A DNA stretch of 64,000 bases from Lactobacillaceae bacterium L1_55_11 (GCA_029433155.1 JAQYTT010000003.1:87749-151748), one strand, 5' to 3'. Counted from the first letter of the stretch, positions 29,673 through 38,685 are shown. Numbers and translations: made by a program. Notes: generated by a model not told the origin, from the letters alone.

Positions 29673-30353
29673 TTATTGATGATTGGTAAATTGGGTGGTA
29701 ATATCGTTAAATTCCAAGATTTCAGTGGAGCCATCATTGTGCAGGTCAAGGTGCATCACGGATCCGTTCTGGATGGCTTGTTCACTGATATCAGGGCGAC
29801 CAAACATATCGGCAATCCCGCGAATAGCCGTGCCATGGGAAACCAGGAGGACCTGGTCGCCGTCCCTGTGCTTGGCGCTAATTTGGTCAAAGCCATGCTT
29901 AACCCGGGTAGTAAAGTCGTCATAACTTTCGGCCAGTTGATAGGGGTCATACTTGGCAAAGAGGTCCATGACATAGGCCATGCCCTTTTCGTTGATCATG
30001 TCGGTGTAGGTCGGATAGATTTTGTCAGCGTGACCGTTGAGGAAGGTCAGGGTTACTTGGGAATCCACCCCTTCAAAGGTACCGAAGTTCTCTTCCCGGA
30101 AATCAGGGAGGAGTTCGGGTTCCTTAGGTGAACCGGCCTGGTTTTCTGACAGGGCGTAGCGGGCAGTGTGGATGGCCCGGGTCAAATCAGAGGAATAGGC
30201 CCCGTCAAAGTGGACTTGGGCTAGCCGTTTACCAGCCTTGTGCCCGTCTTCAATGCCCTTGTTAGTTAAAGGTGCGTCGGAAAAACCTTGGAAGCGCCGC
30301 AGTAGGTTGAAGTAAGTTTCGCCGTGGCGAACCATGTAAATGTGAATGGCCAT
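29673..30353 (-). CDS. Histidine phosphatase (phosphoglycerate mutase-like) family protein
   Basis: A 226-residue cytoplasmic protein with the catalytic MVRHGETYFN motif near the N-terminus, SSDLTRAIHTA, REENFGTFEG and the second histidine in LLVSHGTAIRG. The fold covers phosphoglycerate mutases and broad-specificity phosphatases. The motif details and the pairing with hflX fit the phosphatase group better than glycolytic mutase, but the substrate cannot be told. AAAGGAA precedes the ATG. Confidence 0.88.
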   Translation of the reverse strand: MAIHIYMVRHGETYFNLLRRFQGFSDAPLTNKGIEDGHKAGKRLAQVHFDGAYSSDLTRAIHTARYALSENQAGSPKEPELLPDFREENFGTFEGVDSQVTLTFLNGHADKIYPTYTDMINEKGMAYVMDLFAKYDPYQLAESYDDFTTRVKHGFDQISAKHRDGDQVLLVSHGTAIRGIADMFGRPDISEQAIQNGSVMHLDLHNDGSTEILEFNDITTQFTNHQ

Positions 30354-30537
30354 GGGATTTCCTTTCTGGTTTAAATCTGAATACCCCTCTAGTTTAACAT
30401 TGATGTTGGAACCCTTCGACCGATTTTTGCATTCAGGTTACTAAAATCACAATTAGGTTAAACTTGGATTGCAACCGTTGGCCTGGCAGGCATACTTGGG
30501 TAAACTGGTAGTCAGAGAAGAGGAGAGTAGCAGATTA

Positions 30538-31536
30538 ATGACTAAGCAAAGTACCAGTAATGCTAAGCAGTCCCGGTGGCCATATGTCACCTTAGTGATG
30601 ATTGCGGTCCTGTCCCTAGGATTAGTTACTTATGTTGGCTACCAGGCCTACAAGATTCAGCGCGGGACTGAGCAGTTAAAGCCGATTAACCGGGCTAACG
30701 TTTACTTGGCCTGGGATGCTTCTAATCAAGAGAAAAGTCCGCAAGTTGTTTCCGATAGTAGTGAGGACGAACAGTGGCATAATTTTGCGGCGGTCCTGGA
30801 CCGGATTAATGAAACCAAGACCTTGAAGGCTGAAACCCGGGTGCAAACTGATCAAAACGGCCTGATTGGGGTCACCCCTGGCTACCTGGCGACCTTTGAT
30901 ATTCAGGTGGCCCATGGGCGTGATTTTAATGCGGATGACTACCAGGACAGTAAGGCAGCCATGCCGGTAATCGTTGGGGCGGATTTTGCCAGTGAACACC
31001 CACTCGGCCAAACCTTTACTGACCGGGACCTGCTGATTGATAATGCCCAATATACCCGCCAGTACAAGGTCGTCGGCGTTTTGGCCAAGCATGCTGTCTT
31101 GCCCCAGGTCTATGCCGGCGTACAGCAGGCTAAGGTTGATAAGCTTGATGAGCAGATGATCCTGCCCTTGCGGGATACCGAATTAAAGGAAAACGGCAAT
31201 ACCATGGCGTCCATGTCGTATTTCGATAACCTGATTGTGAAGACTAAGGATGCCAGCCAGTTAACCAGCTTGGCTAAGTTTGTTAACCAGCACCCCCTTT
31301 ATCAAACCAACGTAGTTGACCTACCAACCAGCGGTAGTGGTCAATCAGCTAAAAAGGTTAACTTCCAGGTTCAGTTTGAAAGTGTGCCCGCCAGCATTAA
31401 GTATGATTACCGCCAGTTCTGGCAGTCACTGACTGTACTATTGATTATTCTGGTGGTACTGCTAATCTTGTTAGCCGTAAACATTTGGTGGCTGGTAGTC
31501 GGCCACCGTCGCCAAAAGCAGGCTAACCTAGCTTAA
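30538..31536 (+). CDS. Membrane protein with orphan MacB-like extracytoplasmic domain
   Basis: A 332-residue protein with one membrane helix near residues 17-40 (VTLVMIAVLSLGLVTYVGYQ) and one near the C-terminus (LTVLLIILVVLLILLAVNIW). Between them is a domain with hallmarks of the MacB periplasmic core: VTPGYLATFDIQVAHGRDFN, PVIVGADFA and YKVVGVL. The FtsX-type permease helices and a partner ATPase are missing, so it is not a complete ABC exporter subunit. Function unknown. ATG at 30538 follows AGAGGAG; the frame extends upstream to weak starts without ribosome sites. Confidence 0.65.
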   Translation: MTKQSTSNAKQSRWPYVTLVMIAVLSLGLVTYVGYQAYKIQRGTEQLKPINRANVYLAWDASNQEKSPQVVSDSSEDEQWHNFAAVLDRINETKTLKAETRVQTDQNGLIGVTPGYLATFDIQVAHGRDFNADDYQDSKAAMPVIVGADFASEHPLGQTFTDRDLLIDNAQYTRQYKVVGVLAKHAVLPQVYAGVQQAKVDKLDEQMILPLRDTELKENGNTMASMSYFDNLIVKTKDASQLTSLAKFVNQHPLYQTNVVDLPTSGSGQSAKKVNFQVQFESVPASIKYDYRQFWQSLTVLLIILVVLLILLAVNIWWLVVGHRRQKQANLA

Positions 31537-31609
31537 CATTTGTAATTTCACCCCAAAACCGGCAGAATAAGGAGTGATGATTTCACACACTAGATGCTGG
31601 GAGTAAGAA

Positions 31610-31939
31610 ATGGGTTACGAGTTCCTAATTGGTTTGATTGTTGTTGAAGTGATTCTCTTTTTCTGGGCCAGTCGGCGGCCAGAGGGGAAGCAGAGCTTCC
31701 CAATCTTTATCGGACTGACCCTCTTTCTAAACTTTGTCTACTTGGCCCGGCTCGGCAAGCTGTCAATGGACGGCCTGGCCGATGTCGAACTAGGCTTTGC
31801 CAAGGTTACCTTAGTATTTTTGGTCGCCTACCTCTTCTGGCGGCGGTCACGCCAATCCAAGACTGATTTGAGCGAATTCTTCTGGGCCATCTTAGCCATT
31901 ACCGCCCTGATCATTGCCCTGGTGCTCATCTGGGCCTAA
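31610..31939 (+). CDS. Small hydrophobic membrane protein, unknown function
   Basis: A 109-residue protein with about three predicted membrane helices: residues 4-19, 30-47 with FIGLTLFLNFVYLARL, and a C-terminal pair around VTLVFLVAYLFW and AILAITALIIALVLIW. I do not recognise a family. GGGAG lies six bases before the ATG. It is 73 bp downstream of the MacB-like gene on the same strand with no terminator between, so cotranscription is possible. Confidence 0.7.
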   Translation: MGYEFLIGLIVVEVILFFWASRRPEGKQSFPIFIGLTLFLNFVYLARLGKLSMDGLADVELGFAKVTLVFLVAYLFWRRSRQSKTDLSEFFWAILAITALIIALVLIWA

Positions 31940-31951
31940 TTCAAAGCAAGC

Positions 31952-31980
31952 AAAAAGCAGCCAAACGGCTGCTTTTTTAT
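31952..31980. terminator. Bidirectional terminator
   Basis: AAAAAGCAGCC and GGCTGCTTTTT form a perfect stem around AAAC. It serves the small membrane gene on plus and the convergent CNNM gene on minus. Confidence 0.9.
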
Positions 31981-31984
31981 TATC

Positions 31985-33445
31985 TTAATGACGGTCGTCG
32001 CGGGCATCTGTTTGCTTGCTGTCGCGGTCGTCATCCTTTTGCTTATCACGCTTATTATGCTTGTGATCGGACTTATCGTCGTCATCGCCTTCTTCGTGGT
32101 CGAAGACCCCGTTTTCATTGGTGTCTTGAGCTGGTTTTGGCAGCTCCTTGACGGCGAATTCAGAGATAAAGGCGTTGTCATAGTCCAGGGCGGTGATTTG
32201 GAAGTTAGCCACCTGCATGGTGTCACCGGCGCGGAAATCAGGATCCTTCTTCAAAACAAAACCGGTCAGGGTAACGGCTTCATCGTCGTCAAACTCCTTG
32301 TTTTGCATGTCGAAGTAACGCTCAAAGTCATAAAGGGTCGTCTTACCAGAAACCTTGTAGCGGTGGTCACCCAGCTTCTCGATGTATTCATCAGACTCAT
32401 CATCGATTTCATCCCGGACACTGCCGAAGAGCTCCTCGTAGATATCCTTGTCGGTGATGATACCAGCAGTACCACCGTATTCATCAACAACCACAGCGAT
32501 TGGTGAGCGCTTCATAATCATCTCATCCATGACCGTGTGCAGGTCCATGTTTTCGGGTACAGCCGGGATCTCACGCATAATCCTTGCGATGGGGTCTTTA
32601 CCATTAATCCGGGCCTGGCGAATCATGTCATAGTTAAAGACATAGCCGAGGACCTTATCCTTATCGTTGTCAGCCACGACTGGGAAACGGGAATGGCGCT
32701 TGTGCAGGTATAGGTTGACCCCGTCATCAATCGTATCTTGGACATCAATTACTTCCATTGAAGTCCGGTCAATCATGATATCGGCCGCGACCTTATCATT
32801 CATTTCAAAGGCGCGTTGCATGAAGGTCAAATCTTCATCATCCAACTCACCGGCAGCAGCAGCACTCTTAGATAGGGAAAGAATTTCAGTCTGCGAGTAA
32901 ATATCGTGGTCGTTGTCGACCTCGTAACCCAGCAGGCGGGTGACGGCGTTAGACAGGTGATCTAGGGTCCAAATCAAGGGGAAGAGGGCCACGTGGAAGA
33001 ACCGCACCGGCTTAACAATGAAGAGTAAGACCTTAATTGGCTCCTCAATGGCGATGTTCTTAGGGACCAAATCAGTAAAGACGGCGTGGATAATGGTGAA
33101 GATGACAATGGCGGCCACTGAGGCAACCCCGTTGGCATATTCGGCCGGGAGGACATGGGTGCTCAAAATCAAGTTCGCCACGAACTCTTCACCGACCCAA
33201 CCTAAAATCAGGCTGGTCAGGGTAATCCCGACCTGGGCCGTTGACAGGTACTCAGTCAGGTGCTCGACCATGTGGATGGCCTGGGCAATCGTCTTTGATG
33301 GCTTCGTACGGTCATCCTGGCGGGCCTTTAAGGCGCTGAGCCGGACCTTGACCAGGGAATATTCGGTCAAAGTAAAGAGCACGGCCAGTAAGAGAACGAC
33401 AATAATAACAGCTAAATTAGTAAGCATAGACGGACCAGAATCCAA
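31985..33445 (-). CDS. CNNM/CorC (hemolysin C-type) transporter-associated protein
   Basis: A 486-residue protein with an N-terminal DUF21/CNNM membrane domain (four helices; LTSLILGWVGEEF is typical), a tandem CBS pair (DIMIDRTSMEVID through IAVVVDEYGGTAGIITDKDI) and a C-terminal CorC_HlyC domain (YKVSGKTTLYDFERYF). The family is linked to magnesium or cobalt efflux and homeostasis. The tail of about 45 residues is low-complexity and very rich in Asp, Lys and His, possibly metal-binding. The TTG start is supported by GAGGT six bases upstream; an ATG six codons later has no ribosome site. Confidence 0.9.
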   Translation of the reverse strand: MDSGPSMLTNLAVIIVVLLLAVLFTLTEYSLVKVRLSALKARQDDRTKPSKTIAQAIHMVEHLTEYLSTAQVGITLTSLILGWVGEEFVANLILSTHVLPAEYANGVASVAAIVIFTIIHAVFTDLVPKNIAIEEPIKVLLFIVKPVRFFHVALFPLIWTLDHLSNAVTRLLGYEVDNDHDIYSQTEILSLSKSAAAAGELDDEDLTFMQRAFEMNDKVAADIMIDRTSMEVIDVQDTIDDGVNLYLHKRHSRFPVVADNDKDKVLGYVFNYDMIRQARINGKDPIARIMREIPAVPENMDLHTVMDEMIMKRSPIAVVVDEYGGTAGIITDKDIYEELFGSVRDEIDDESDEYIEKLGDHRYKVSGKTTLYDFERYFDMQNKEFDDDEAVTLTGFVLKKDPDFRAGDTMQVANFQITALDYDNAFISEFAVKELPKPAQDTNENGVFDHEEGDDDDKSDHKHNKRDKQKDDDRDSKQTDARDDRH

Positions 33446-33496
33446 AACAGAACCTCACTTATAATTCATTATTAGCAAAAAATACAACTGCCTCTC

Positions 33497-33505
33497 ATTA
33501 TAGCA
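33497..33505 (-). promoter_or_regulatory. Extended -10 promoter of the CNNM gene
   Basis: TGCTATAAT on the minus strand, about 50 bp before the start codon; no convincing -35. Confidence 0.5.
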
Positions 33506-33785
33506 GATTTTAGGGCCAGTGCTAGATAGCATGGGGGTGGGCTTAGCCAGGATTGCTGGTGAAATTGACTAAGTGATTATTTCACAAAGACAAACTTAGG
33601 GTTTGCAATCATCGCGGCCAAAAAATTAAAAAATAAGCGGAAAGTCTCAGGGGCACAAGGGCATAAAACCGGGCTTTTTCTGCTAAAAATCCTGGCTTGT
33701 GAAATTGAAAAAATATTGGGCCGGAGCGGCCTACACCGGGCCTATTTCCGGGCCGAACAGATGTTTGTGAAGGCTTATTTTGACC

Positions 33786-33813
33786 TTGCGATTTGGTTAG
33801 AAAGGCTTAGACT
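33786..33813 (+). promoter_or_regulatory. Candidate nrd operon promoter
   Basis: TTGCGA and TAGACT with a 16-bp spacer, about 60 bp before nrdH. Confidence 0.45.
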
Positions 33814-33874
33814 AGTATTTACATTCAATTACCCGAGTAAGAATTACCTATTAATTTGAGAGGAGGGTCCGACT

Positions 33875-34105
33875 ATGTCAGCCGTGACTGTATTTACTAA
33901 GAACAACTGCATCCAATGCAAGATGACCAAGAACTTTTTGGAGCGCCAGGGGGTTGATTTCCAAGAAATCAACATCGACCTGGAACCGAAGTACGTCGAT
34001 GAACTACGTGAAATGGGTTACCGCCAAACCCCAGTGGTTTTGGCCAGTGATGACCAGAGTTTCAGTGGTTTCCGTCCGGACGAATTAAAGAAACTAACCG
34101 CCTAG
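33875..34105 (+). CDS. nrdH: Glutaredoxin-like NrdH
   Basis: A 76-residue thioredoxin-fold electron donor for class Ib ribonucleotide reductase. The redox motif is CIQC at residues 12-15, followed by a cis-Pro (QTPVV) and the NrdH signature SGFRPDEL at the C-terminus. GGAGGG lies upstream of the ATG. First gene of nrdHEIF, 43 bp before nrdE. Confidence 0.96.
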   Translation: MSAVTVFTKNNCIQCKMTKNFLERQGVDFQEINIDLEPKYVDELREMGYRQTPVVLASDDQSFSGFRPDELKKLTA

Positions 34106-34148
34106 TTCTTTTTTGTTGCCCAAATTTTAAAACGAGGAAGGGACGTCC

Positions 34149-36320
34149 ATGCCACTAAAAGATATCGATCTCAACACGGTCACCTACTTTGACCTGAATA
34201 ACCAAGTTAACATTCCCAAGGATAACCAGATCCAGTTGGCCAAGGACGACCAGGCCCTGGCGGCCTTCTTGAAGGAGAACGTGGAACCCAATGTGAAACA
34301 CTTTCCTTCATTAGAAGAGCGCTTCGAATGGTTGTTCGATAACGACTTCTTGGAGCGGGGTTTCATCGAGCAGTATTCGATGGACTTCATTAAGAAGCTC
34401 TATCAGTTTTTAGAGGACCAGCACTTTCAGTTTGGTTCCTTTATGTCGGCCTTTAAGTTTTACAACCAGTATGCCCTGAAAACCAATGACGGGCAGTACT
34501 ACGTGGAAACTTACCTGGACCGGGTGGCGATGAACGCCCTCTTTTATGCGGACGGTAACGAAGAATTGGCCATGACTTTGGCCGATGAAATGATTCACCA
34601 GCGCTACCAGCCGGCAACGCCTTCCTTCTTAAATGCTGGTCGGGCCCGCCGTGGCGAATTGGTTTCCTGCTTTGTCCTCCAGGCTGAAGATAACATGAAC
34701 TCAATTGGCCGTCTGGTGAACTCCGCCCTCCAGCTGTCCAAGATGGGTGGTGGGGTTGGTATCAACCTGTCCAACATTCGTGAAGCCGGCGCCCCAGTGA
34801 TGGGTATTGATAATTCTGCCGGTGGCATCGTGCCCATCATGAAGTTGTTGGAAGATTCCTTTACCTTTTCTTCCCAGGTTGGGGCCCGTCAGGGTGCCGG
34901 TGTGGTCTACCTGTCAGTCTTCCACCCTGACGTGATGACCTTCTTAGCCACTAAGAAGGAAAACGCCGATGAGAAGGTCCGGGTTAAGACCCTGTCACTG
35001 GGTCTGACCGTTCCGGACAAGTTCTATGAACTGACCAAGAACAACGAAAAGATGGCCCTCTTCAGTCCTGATGACGTGGAAAAGGTCTACGGTGTGCCTT
35101 TCAACTATGTTGATATTACGGCCGAGTATGACCAGATGGTTGCCAACCCTAATATCCGGAAGCAGTGGCTGCCAGCCCGTAACCTGGAAGAAGAAATCTC
35201 CAAGTTGCAGCAGGAATCCGGCTATCCCTACATTATTAACCTAGACACGGTTAACCGGGCCAACCCGGTGGCTGGTAAGGTTATTTCTTCTAACCTCTGT
35301 TCTGAAATCTTGCAGGTCGAAACCCCATCTAAGATTGATGATGAGCAGGAGTACCAGGAACTGGGTTCAGATATCAGTTGTAACCTCGGTTCAATTAACA
35401 TCGTTAACATGATGGAGACGCCGGACTTTGGCCACTCAGTTGACGCCATGATCCGGGCCTTGACCTACGTTTCTGACACTTCTAACCTGAAGGTGGTGCC
35501 TTCCGTTGAACACGGTAACCAGGAAAACCACGCGGTTGGATTGGGTGCCATGGGTCTAGCAGCCTTCTTTGCCCAGAATCAGATGTACTATGGTGATGCC
35601 GAAGCCTTGGACTTTACTTCAGTCTTCTTCATGACTCTGAACTACTATTCACTGAAGGCTTCGATGAACATTGCCAAGGAACGCAAGTCGACTTTCCATG
35701 ACTTTGATAAGTCCGCCTACGCTGATGGTTCTTACTTTGACAAGTACGTGAACCGGGACTGGTCACCAAACACCGATAAGGTAGCGGCCCTCTTTGAAGG
35801 TCACCATATTCCTAATCAGAAAGATTGGGTGGAACTCCGTGACCAGGTTAAGCAGTATGGTCTTTACAATTCATACCGCCACGCCATTGCACCAACTGGC
35901 TCCATTTCTTACGTTAACAACACGACCGCTTCACTGCTGCCAATTGTGAACCGTGTTGAGGAACGTCAGGAAGGGATGATTGGGAAGGTTTACTACCCAG
36001 CCCCTGGTTTGAACAATGAAACCATGCCTTACTTTATTTCCGCTTATGACGTGGACATGCGTAAGGTGATTGATGTATATGCGGCTGCCCAGGAACACGT
36101 GGACCAGGGGATGTCCCTGACCCTCTTCATGCGGTCAACCTTGCCAGAAGGCCTGTACAGCTGGAAGAACGGTCGCACGGATAAGATGACGACCCGTGAT
36201 CTTTCCATCCTACGGAACTATGCCTTCCACAAGGGTATTAAGTCCCTCTACTACATTCGGACCTTCACCGATGACAACCAAGAAGCGGGTGTCAACGAGT
36301 GTGAAAGTTGCTCGATTTAA
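34149..36320 (+). CDS. nrdE: Class Ib ribonucleoside-diphosphate reductase alpha subunit
   Basis: A 723-residue catalytic subunit that reduces NDPs to dNDPs. Visible active-site elements are the redox cysteine in ELVSCFVLQ, the NLCSE motif with the thiyl-radical cysteine and catalytic Asn/Glu, the partner cysteine in ISCNLGSIN, and the C-terminal tail cysteines ECESCSI re-reduced by NrdH. There is no ATP-cone at the N-terminus, as usual for class Ib. Length is normal for NrdE. Confidence 0.98.
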   Translation: MPLKDIDLNTVTYFDLNNQVNIPKDNQIQLAKDDQALAAFLKENVEPNVKHFPSLEERFEWLFDNDFLERGFIEQYSMDFIKKLYQFLEDQHFQFGSFMSAFKFYNQYALKTNDGQYYVETYLDRVAMNALFYADGNEELAMTLADEMIHQRYQPATPSFLNAGRARRGELVSCFVLQAEDNMNSIGRLVNSALQLSKMGGGVGINLSNIREAGAPVMGIDNSAGGIVPIMKLLEDSFTFSSQVGARQGAGVVYLSVFHPDVMTFLATKKENADEKVRVKTLSLGLTVPDKFYELTKNNEKMALFSPDDVEKVYGVPFNYVDITAEYDQMVANPNIRKQWLPARNLEEEISKLQQESGYPYIINLDTVNRANPVAGKVISSNLCSEILQVETPSKIDDEQEYQELGSDISCNLGSINIVNMMETPDFGHSVDAMIRALTYVSDTSNLKVVPSVEHGNQENHAVGLGAMGLAAFFAQNQMYYGDAEALDFTSVFFMTLNYYSLKASMNIAKERKSTFHDFDKSAYADGSYFDKYVNRDWSPNTDKVAALFEGHHIPNQKDWVELRDQVKQYGLYNSYRHAIAPTGSISYVNNTTASLLPIVNRVEERQEGMIGKVYYPAPGLNNETMPYFISAYDVDMRKVIDVYAAAQEHVDQGMSLTLFMRSTLPEGLYSWKNGRTDKMTTRDLSILRNYAFHKGIKSLYYIRTFTDDNQEAGVNECESCSI

Positions 36321-36335
36321 GTTGAGGACTATTAA

Positions 36336-36355
36336 GATTCGCCATTTGGCGAATC
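36336..36355 (+). promoter_or_regulatory. Intra-operon hairpin between nrdE and nrdI
   Basis: GATTCGCC and GGCGAATC form a perfect 8-bp stem around ATTT, 15 bp after the nrdE stop. No T-run follows, so it is more likely an mRNA stabiliser or processing element than a terminator. Confidence 0.55.
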
Positions 36356-36440
36356 GTACATATCAGCTAAATTTTAATAAATGTCTGAAAAAGGGCGATT
36401 CTACGGTCGTAACTTGCTATAATTGGGAGGTGTCATTTCA

Positions 36441-36884
36441 ATGTCGACGGTCAGGGTTTTATATGCAACGATTGAGGGTAACACCCAGGCCTTTATTGAC
36501 AAACTTGATGCCGTTGCTCGGCAAGCCGGCGATCAACTGGATGCCCAGTTGATCGGTGACGAGACTGAATATGCCCAAGAAGAGCACCCCTTTGTGGTGA
36601 TTGTGCCCACCTATTTGACTGGTGGGACGGGTGACGGTCCGGAAGTTGAAGAAATTATGACCAACGCCCTCGGTGAGTACGTTGAATTTGGTCATAATCG
36701 TCAACTCATTAAGGGTGTAATTGGGGCCGGGAACCGCAATTTTAACGTCCAATATGTACTGACTGGTAAACGGTATGCCGAAAAATTCGGCGTACCGCTA
36801 ATTGCTGATTTTGAACTCAGGGGAAACAAATTCGAAATCCCCAAAATCTATGCCAAGATTAAAGCACAACTAGGAGAAAATTAA
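36441..36884 (+). CDS. nrdI: NrdI flavodoxin-like protein
   Basis: A 147-residue flavoprotein that supplies the oxidant for assembling the dimanganese-tyrosyl radical cofactor of NrdF. The N-terminal strand VRVLYATIEGNT and the FMN loop PTYLTGGTGDGPE fit the family. The ATG follows GGGAGGTG with normal spacing. It sits between nrdE and nrdF, two bases from the latter. The HEIF gene order is shared with other lactic acid bacteria. Confidence 0.94.
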   Translation: MSTVRVLYATIEGNTQAFIDKLDAVARQAGDQLDAQLIGDETEYAQEEHPFVVIVPTYLTGGTGDGPEVEEIMTNALGEYVEFGHNRQLIKGVIGAGNRNFNVQYVLTGKRYAEKFGVPLIADFELRGNKFEIPKIYAKIKAQLGEN

Positions 36885-36886
36885 CC

Positions 36887-37855
36887 ATGGCAGAAGTAAG
36901 CAAGGATTCCTACCAAGCGATTAACTGGAATCACATTGAAGATGAACTGGACAAGGCTACCTGGGAAAAGTTGACCCAGCAGTTTTGGCTGGATACCCGT
37001 ATCCCAATTTCTAACGATTTGCGGACTTGGCGGGGCAACATGTCGCCCGAAGAGCGCGAGTTGATGAACCTGGTCTTTGGGGGTCTGACAACCTTGGATA
37101 CCCTGCAGTCCCAGGACGGGATTGCCTCCCTGCGGAAGGACGCCGTCAACCAGAAGGAAGAGGCCGTCTTGAACAATATCCAGTTCATGGAGTCGGTGCA
37201 CGCCAAGTCCTATTCATCAATTTTTGAAACCTTAAACGAAAAGGCTACGATTGATGAAATCTTTGACTGGGCCGACACTAACCAGTACCTGCAGTACAAG
37301 GCCAACCGGATTAATGACATTTATCAGAACGGTTCCGCTCTGGAAAAGAAGGTCGCTTCGGTCTTCTTGGAAACCTTCCTCTTTTACTCTGGTTTCTACA
37401 CGCCTTTGTACTTCCTGGGCCACAACCGGATGTTAAACGTGGCGGAAATCATTAAGCTGATTATCCGTGATGAATCTGTTCACGGTACTTACATCGGTTA
37501 CAAGTTCCAACTGGGCTTCAAGAAGCTGTCTGAAGAAGAACAGACAAAGCTAAAAGAGTGGATGTACGACTTGCTCTTTGAGCTTTATAGTAACGAAGAG
37601 CAGTATACCCATGAACTCTATGATGGGGTTGGTTGGACTGAGGAAGTCTTGACCTTCCTGCGTTATAACGCCAACAAGGCCCTGATGAACCTGGGCCAGG
37701 AAGCGATGTTCCCAGATGGTCCCGAGGATGTTAACTCAGTGGTCATGAACGGAATCTCAACTTCTACGGCCAACCACGACTTCTTCTCAGGAGTCGGTAA
37801 CGGTTACCTGCTTGGTCAGGTTGAGGCCATGGACAACGACGATTACGATATTTAA
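36887..37855 (+). CDS. nrdF: Class Ib ribonucleoside-diphosphate reductase beta subunit
   Basis: A 322-residue radical-generating subunit. Metal ligands can be read in TTLDTLQ (Asp), the ESVHAKSY segment (Glu, His and the radical Tyr), FLETFLFYSGF (Glu) and RDESVHGTY (Glu, His). It works with NrdE and is activated by NrdI with manganese. AGGAG precedes the ATG. Confidence 0.97.
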   Translation: MAEVSKDSYQAINWNHIEDELDKATWEKLTQQFWLDTRIPISNDLRTWRGNMSPEERELMNLVFGGLTTLDTLQSQDGIASLRKDAVNQKEEAVLNNIQFMESVHAKSYSSIFETLNEKATIDEIFDWADTNQYLQYKANRINDIYQNGSALEKKVASVFLETFLFYSGFYTPLYFLGHNRMLNVAEIIKLIIRDESVHGTYIGYKFQLGFKKLSEEEQTKLKEWMYDLLFELYSNEEQYTHELYDGVGWTEEVLTFLRYNANKALMNLGQEAMFPDGPEDVNSVVMNGISTSTANHDFFSGVGNGYLLGQVEAMDNDDYDI

Positions 37856-37860
37856 GCATT

Positions 37861-37900
37861 AAAAAAGCCTGCCAGGTGATGCCTGGCAGGCTTTTTGTTT
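37861..37900. terminator. Bidirectional terminator after nrdF
   Basis: AAAAGCCTGCCAGG pairs perfectly with CCTGGCAGGCTTTT around a 5-base loop; T-rich on both strands. It also ends the convergent PAP2 gene. Confidence 0.95.
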
Positions 37901-37909
37901 TTGGTATTT

Positions 37910-38578
37910 TTAGATTTCCTGGTATTGGAAAAGCTTGAAATGATCTTTAAGGTAGGTGGCGAATTTAGGATAGGAGCCAGCTGCGATGGTCACCCAAACG
38001 TAGGCAAAGAGGAATCCGGCAATCACGTCGGTGAAGAAGTGGGCACCCAGATACATCCGTGACAGGGCCGTCATCAGGGCAATCGTGATGACCAACCAGT
38101 TAATGATATAGCGGGTCACGGTGTTGGTGATATTGGGTGAAACCAAGATCATAATCAGGAAGGCGACCACGAAGACCCCAAAGACGTGCTGACTGGGGAA
38201 GGAAGGGCCGTTGTCGCTGAGGAGGTGACCCAAAGGCCGTTCCCGGTGGATAATGGTCTTAATGATGGCCATGACCACCTGACCACCAATAATGGTTCCC
38301 AAAGTCCAGATGGCTGGCACGTAGAGGCCGGCTAGGATTAGAACTAGGGCTAGCAGGGCAACATAGACAAAGTCCATCACTGGTGAGCCAAGGAAGGTGG
38401 CAATCGACATGACGACGTCACCGTAACCAGACTGGATGCTGGCCATGAATTGGCGGACGCTTTCGTCCATGTTGTTAGGGAAGGCCGTGTTGGTCCCCAC
38501 CAGAACGGCGAGCACCACGACCAGGATTGCCGCCCAAATGGCGCGCCGTTTCTGCTTTAACTGAATGGCAATAATCAT
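37910..38578 (-). CDS. PAP2-family phosphatase (second copy in the window)
   Basis: A 222-residue membrane protein of normal family length with about six helices. Motifs are KTIIHRERP, FPSQHVFG and SRMYLGAHFFTD. The second motif has Gln where most members have Gly (PSGH). Candidate roles are undecaprenyl pyrophosphate recycling or phosphatidylglycerophosphate dephosphorylation. AGGAG precedes the ATG. Unlike the copy at 19.6 kb it has no N-terminal extension. Confidence 0.87.
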   Translation of the reverse strand: MIIAIQLKQKRRAIWAAILVVVLAVLVGTNTAFPNNMDESVRQFMASIQSGYGDVVMSIATFLGSPVMDFVYVALLALVLILAGLYVPAIWTLGTIIGGQVVMAIIKTIIHRERPLGHLLSDNGPSFPSQHVFGVFVVAFLIMILVSPNITNTVTRYIINWLVITIALMTALSRMYLGAHFFTDVIAGFLFAYVWVTIAAGSYPKFATYLKDHFKLFQYQEI

Positions 38579-38685
38579 ATGTACAATTCTCCTGCCGGAA
38601 TCAACGTTATTAAGTAATAGTATAAACTAAGCCATTCAAGATAAACAAGTAGGCAAAGTGGCATTTGGCAAAAATGGTGCCGGAT

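Larger units (their letters stand above)
33446..33874. other. Gene-free region between CNNM gene and nrd operon
   Basis: No coding potential with a ribosome site is seen. It holds the extended -10 promoter of the CNNM gene near its left end and the nrd promoter near its right end. In between are an inverted repeat GTGAAAT/ATTTCAC (33559-33565 and 33579-33585) and a second GTGAAATTGA copy near 33703. I found no good match to the NrdR box. Confidence 0.6.

Noticed and set aside
29661..30131. Plus-strand open frame of 156 codons over the histidine phosphatase gene
   Set aside because: Antisense shadow of a well-supported gene; no ribosome site and no recognisable protein.
31577..31606. Nine-codon upstream reading frame (MISHTRCWE) ending three bases before the small membrane protein gene
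   Set aside because: The AAGGAG site is only two bases from its ATG, too close for normal initiation; no codon pattern suggests attenuation.
36415..36423. TGCTATAAT just before the nrdI ribosome site as a promoter
   Set aside because: Transcription would start inside or after the ribosome site GGGAGGTG and remove it; more likely chance within the operon.
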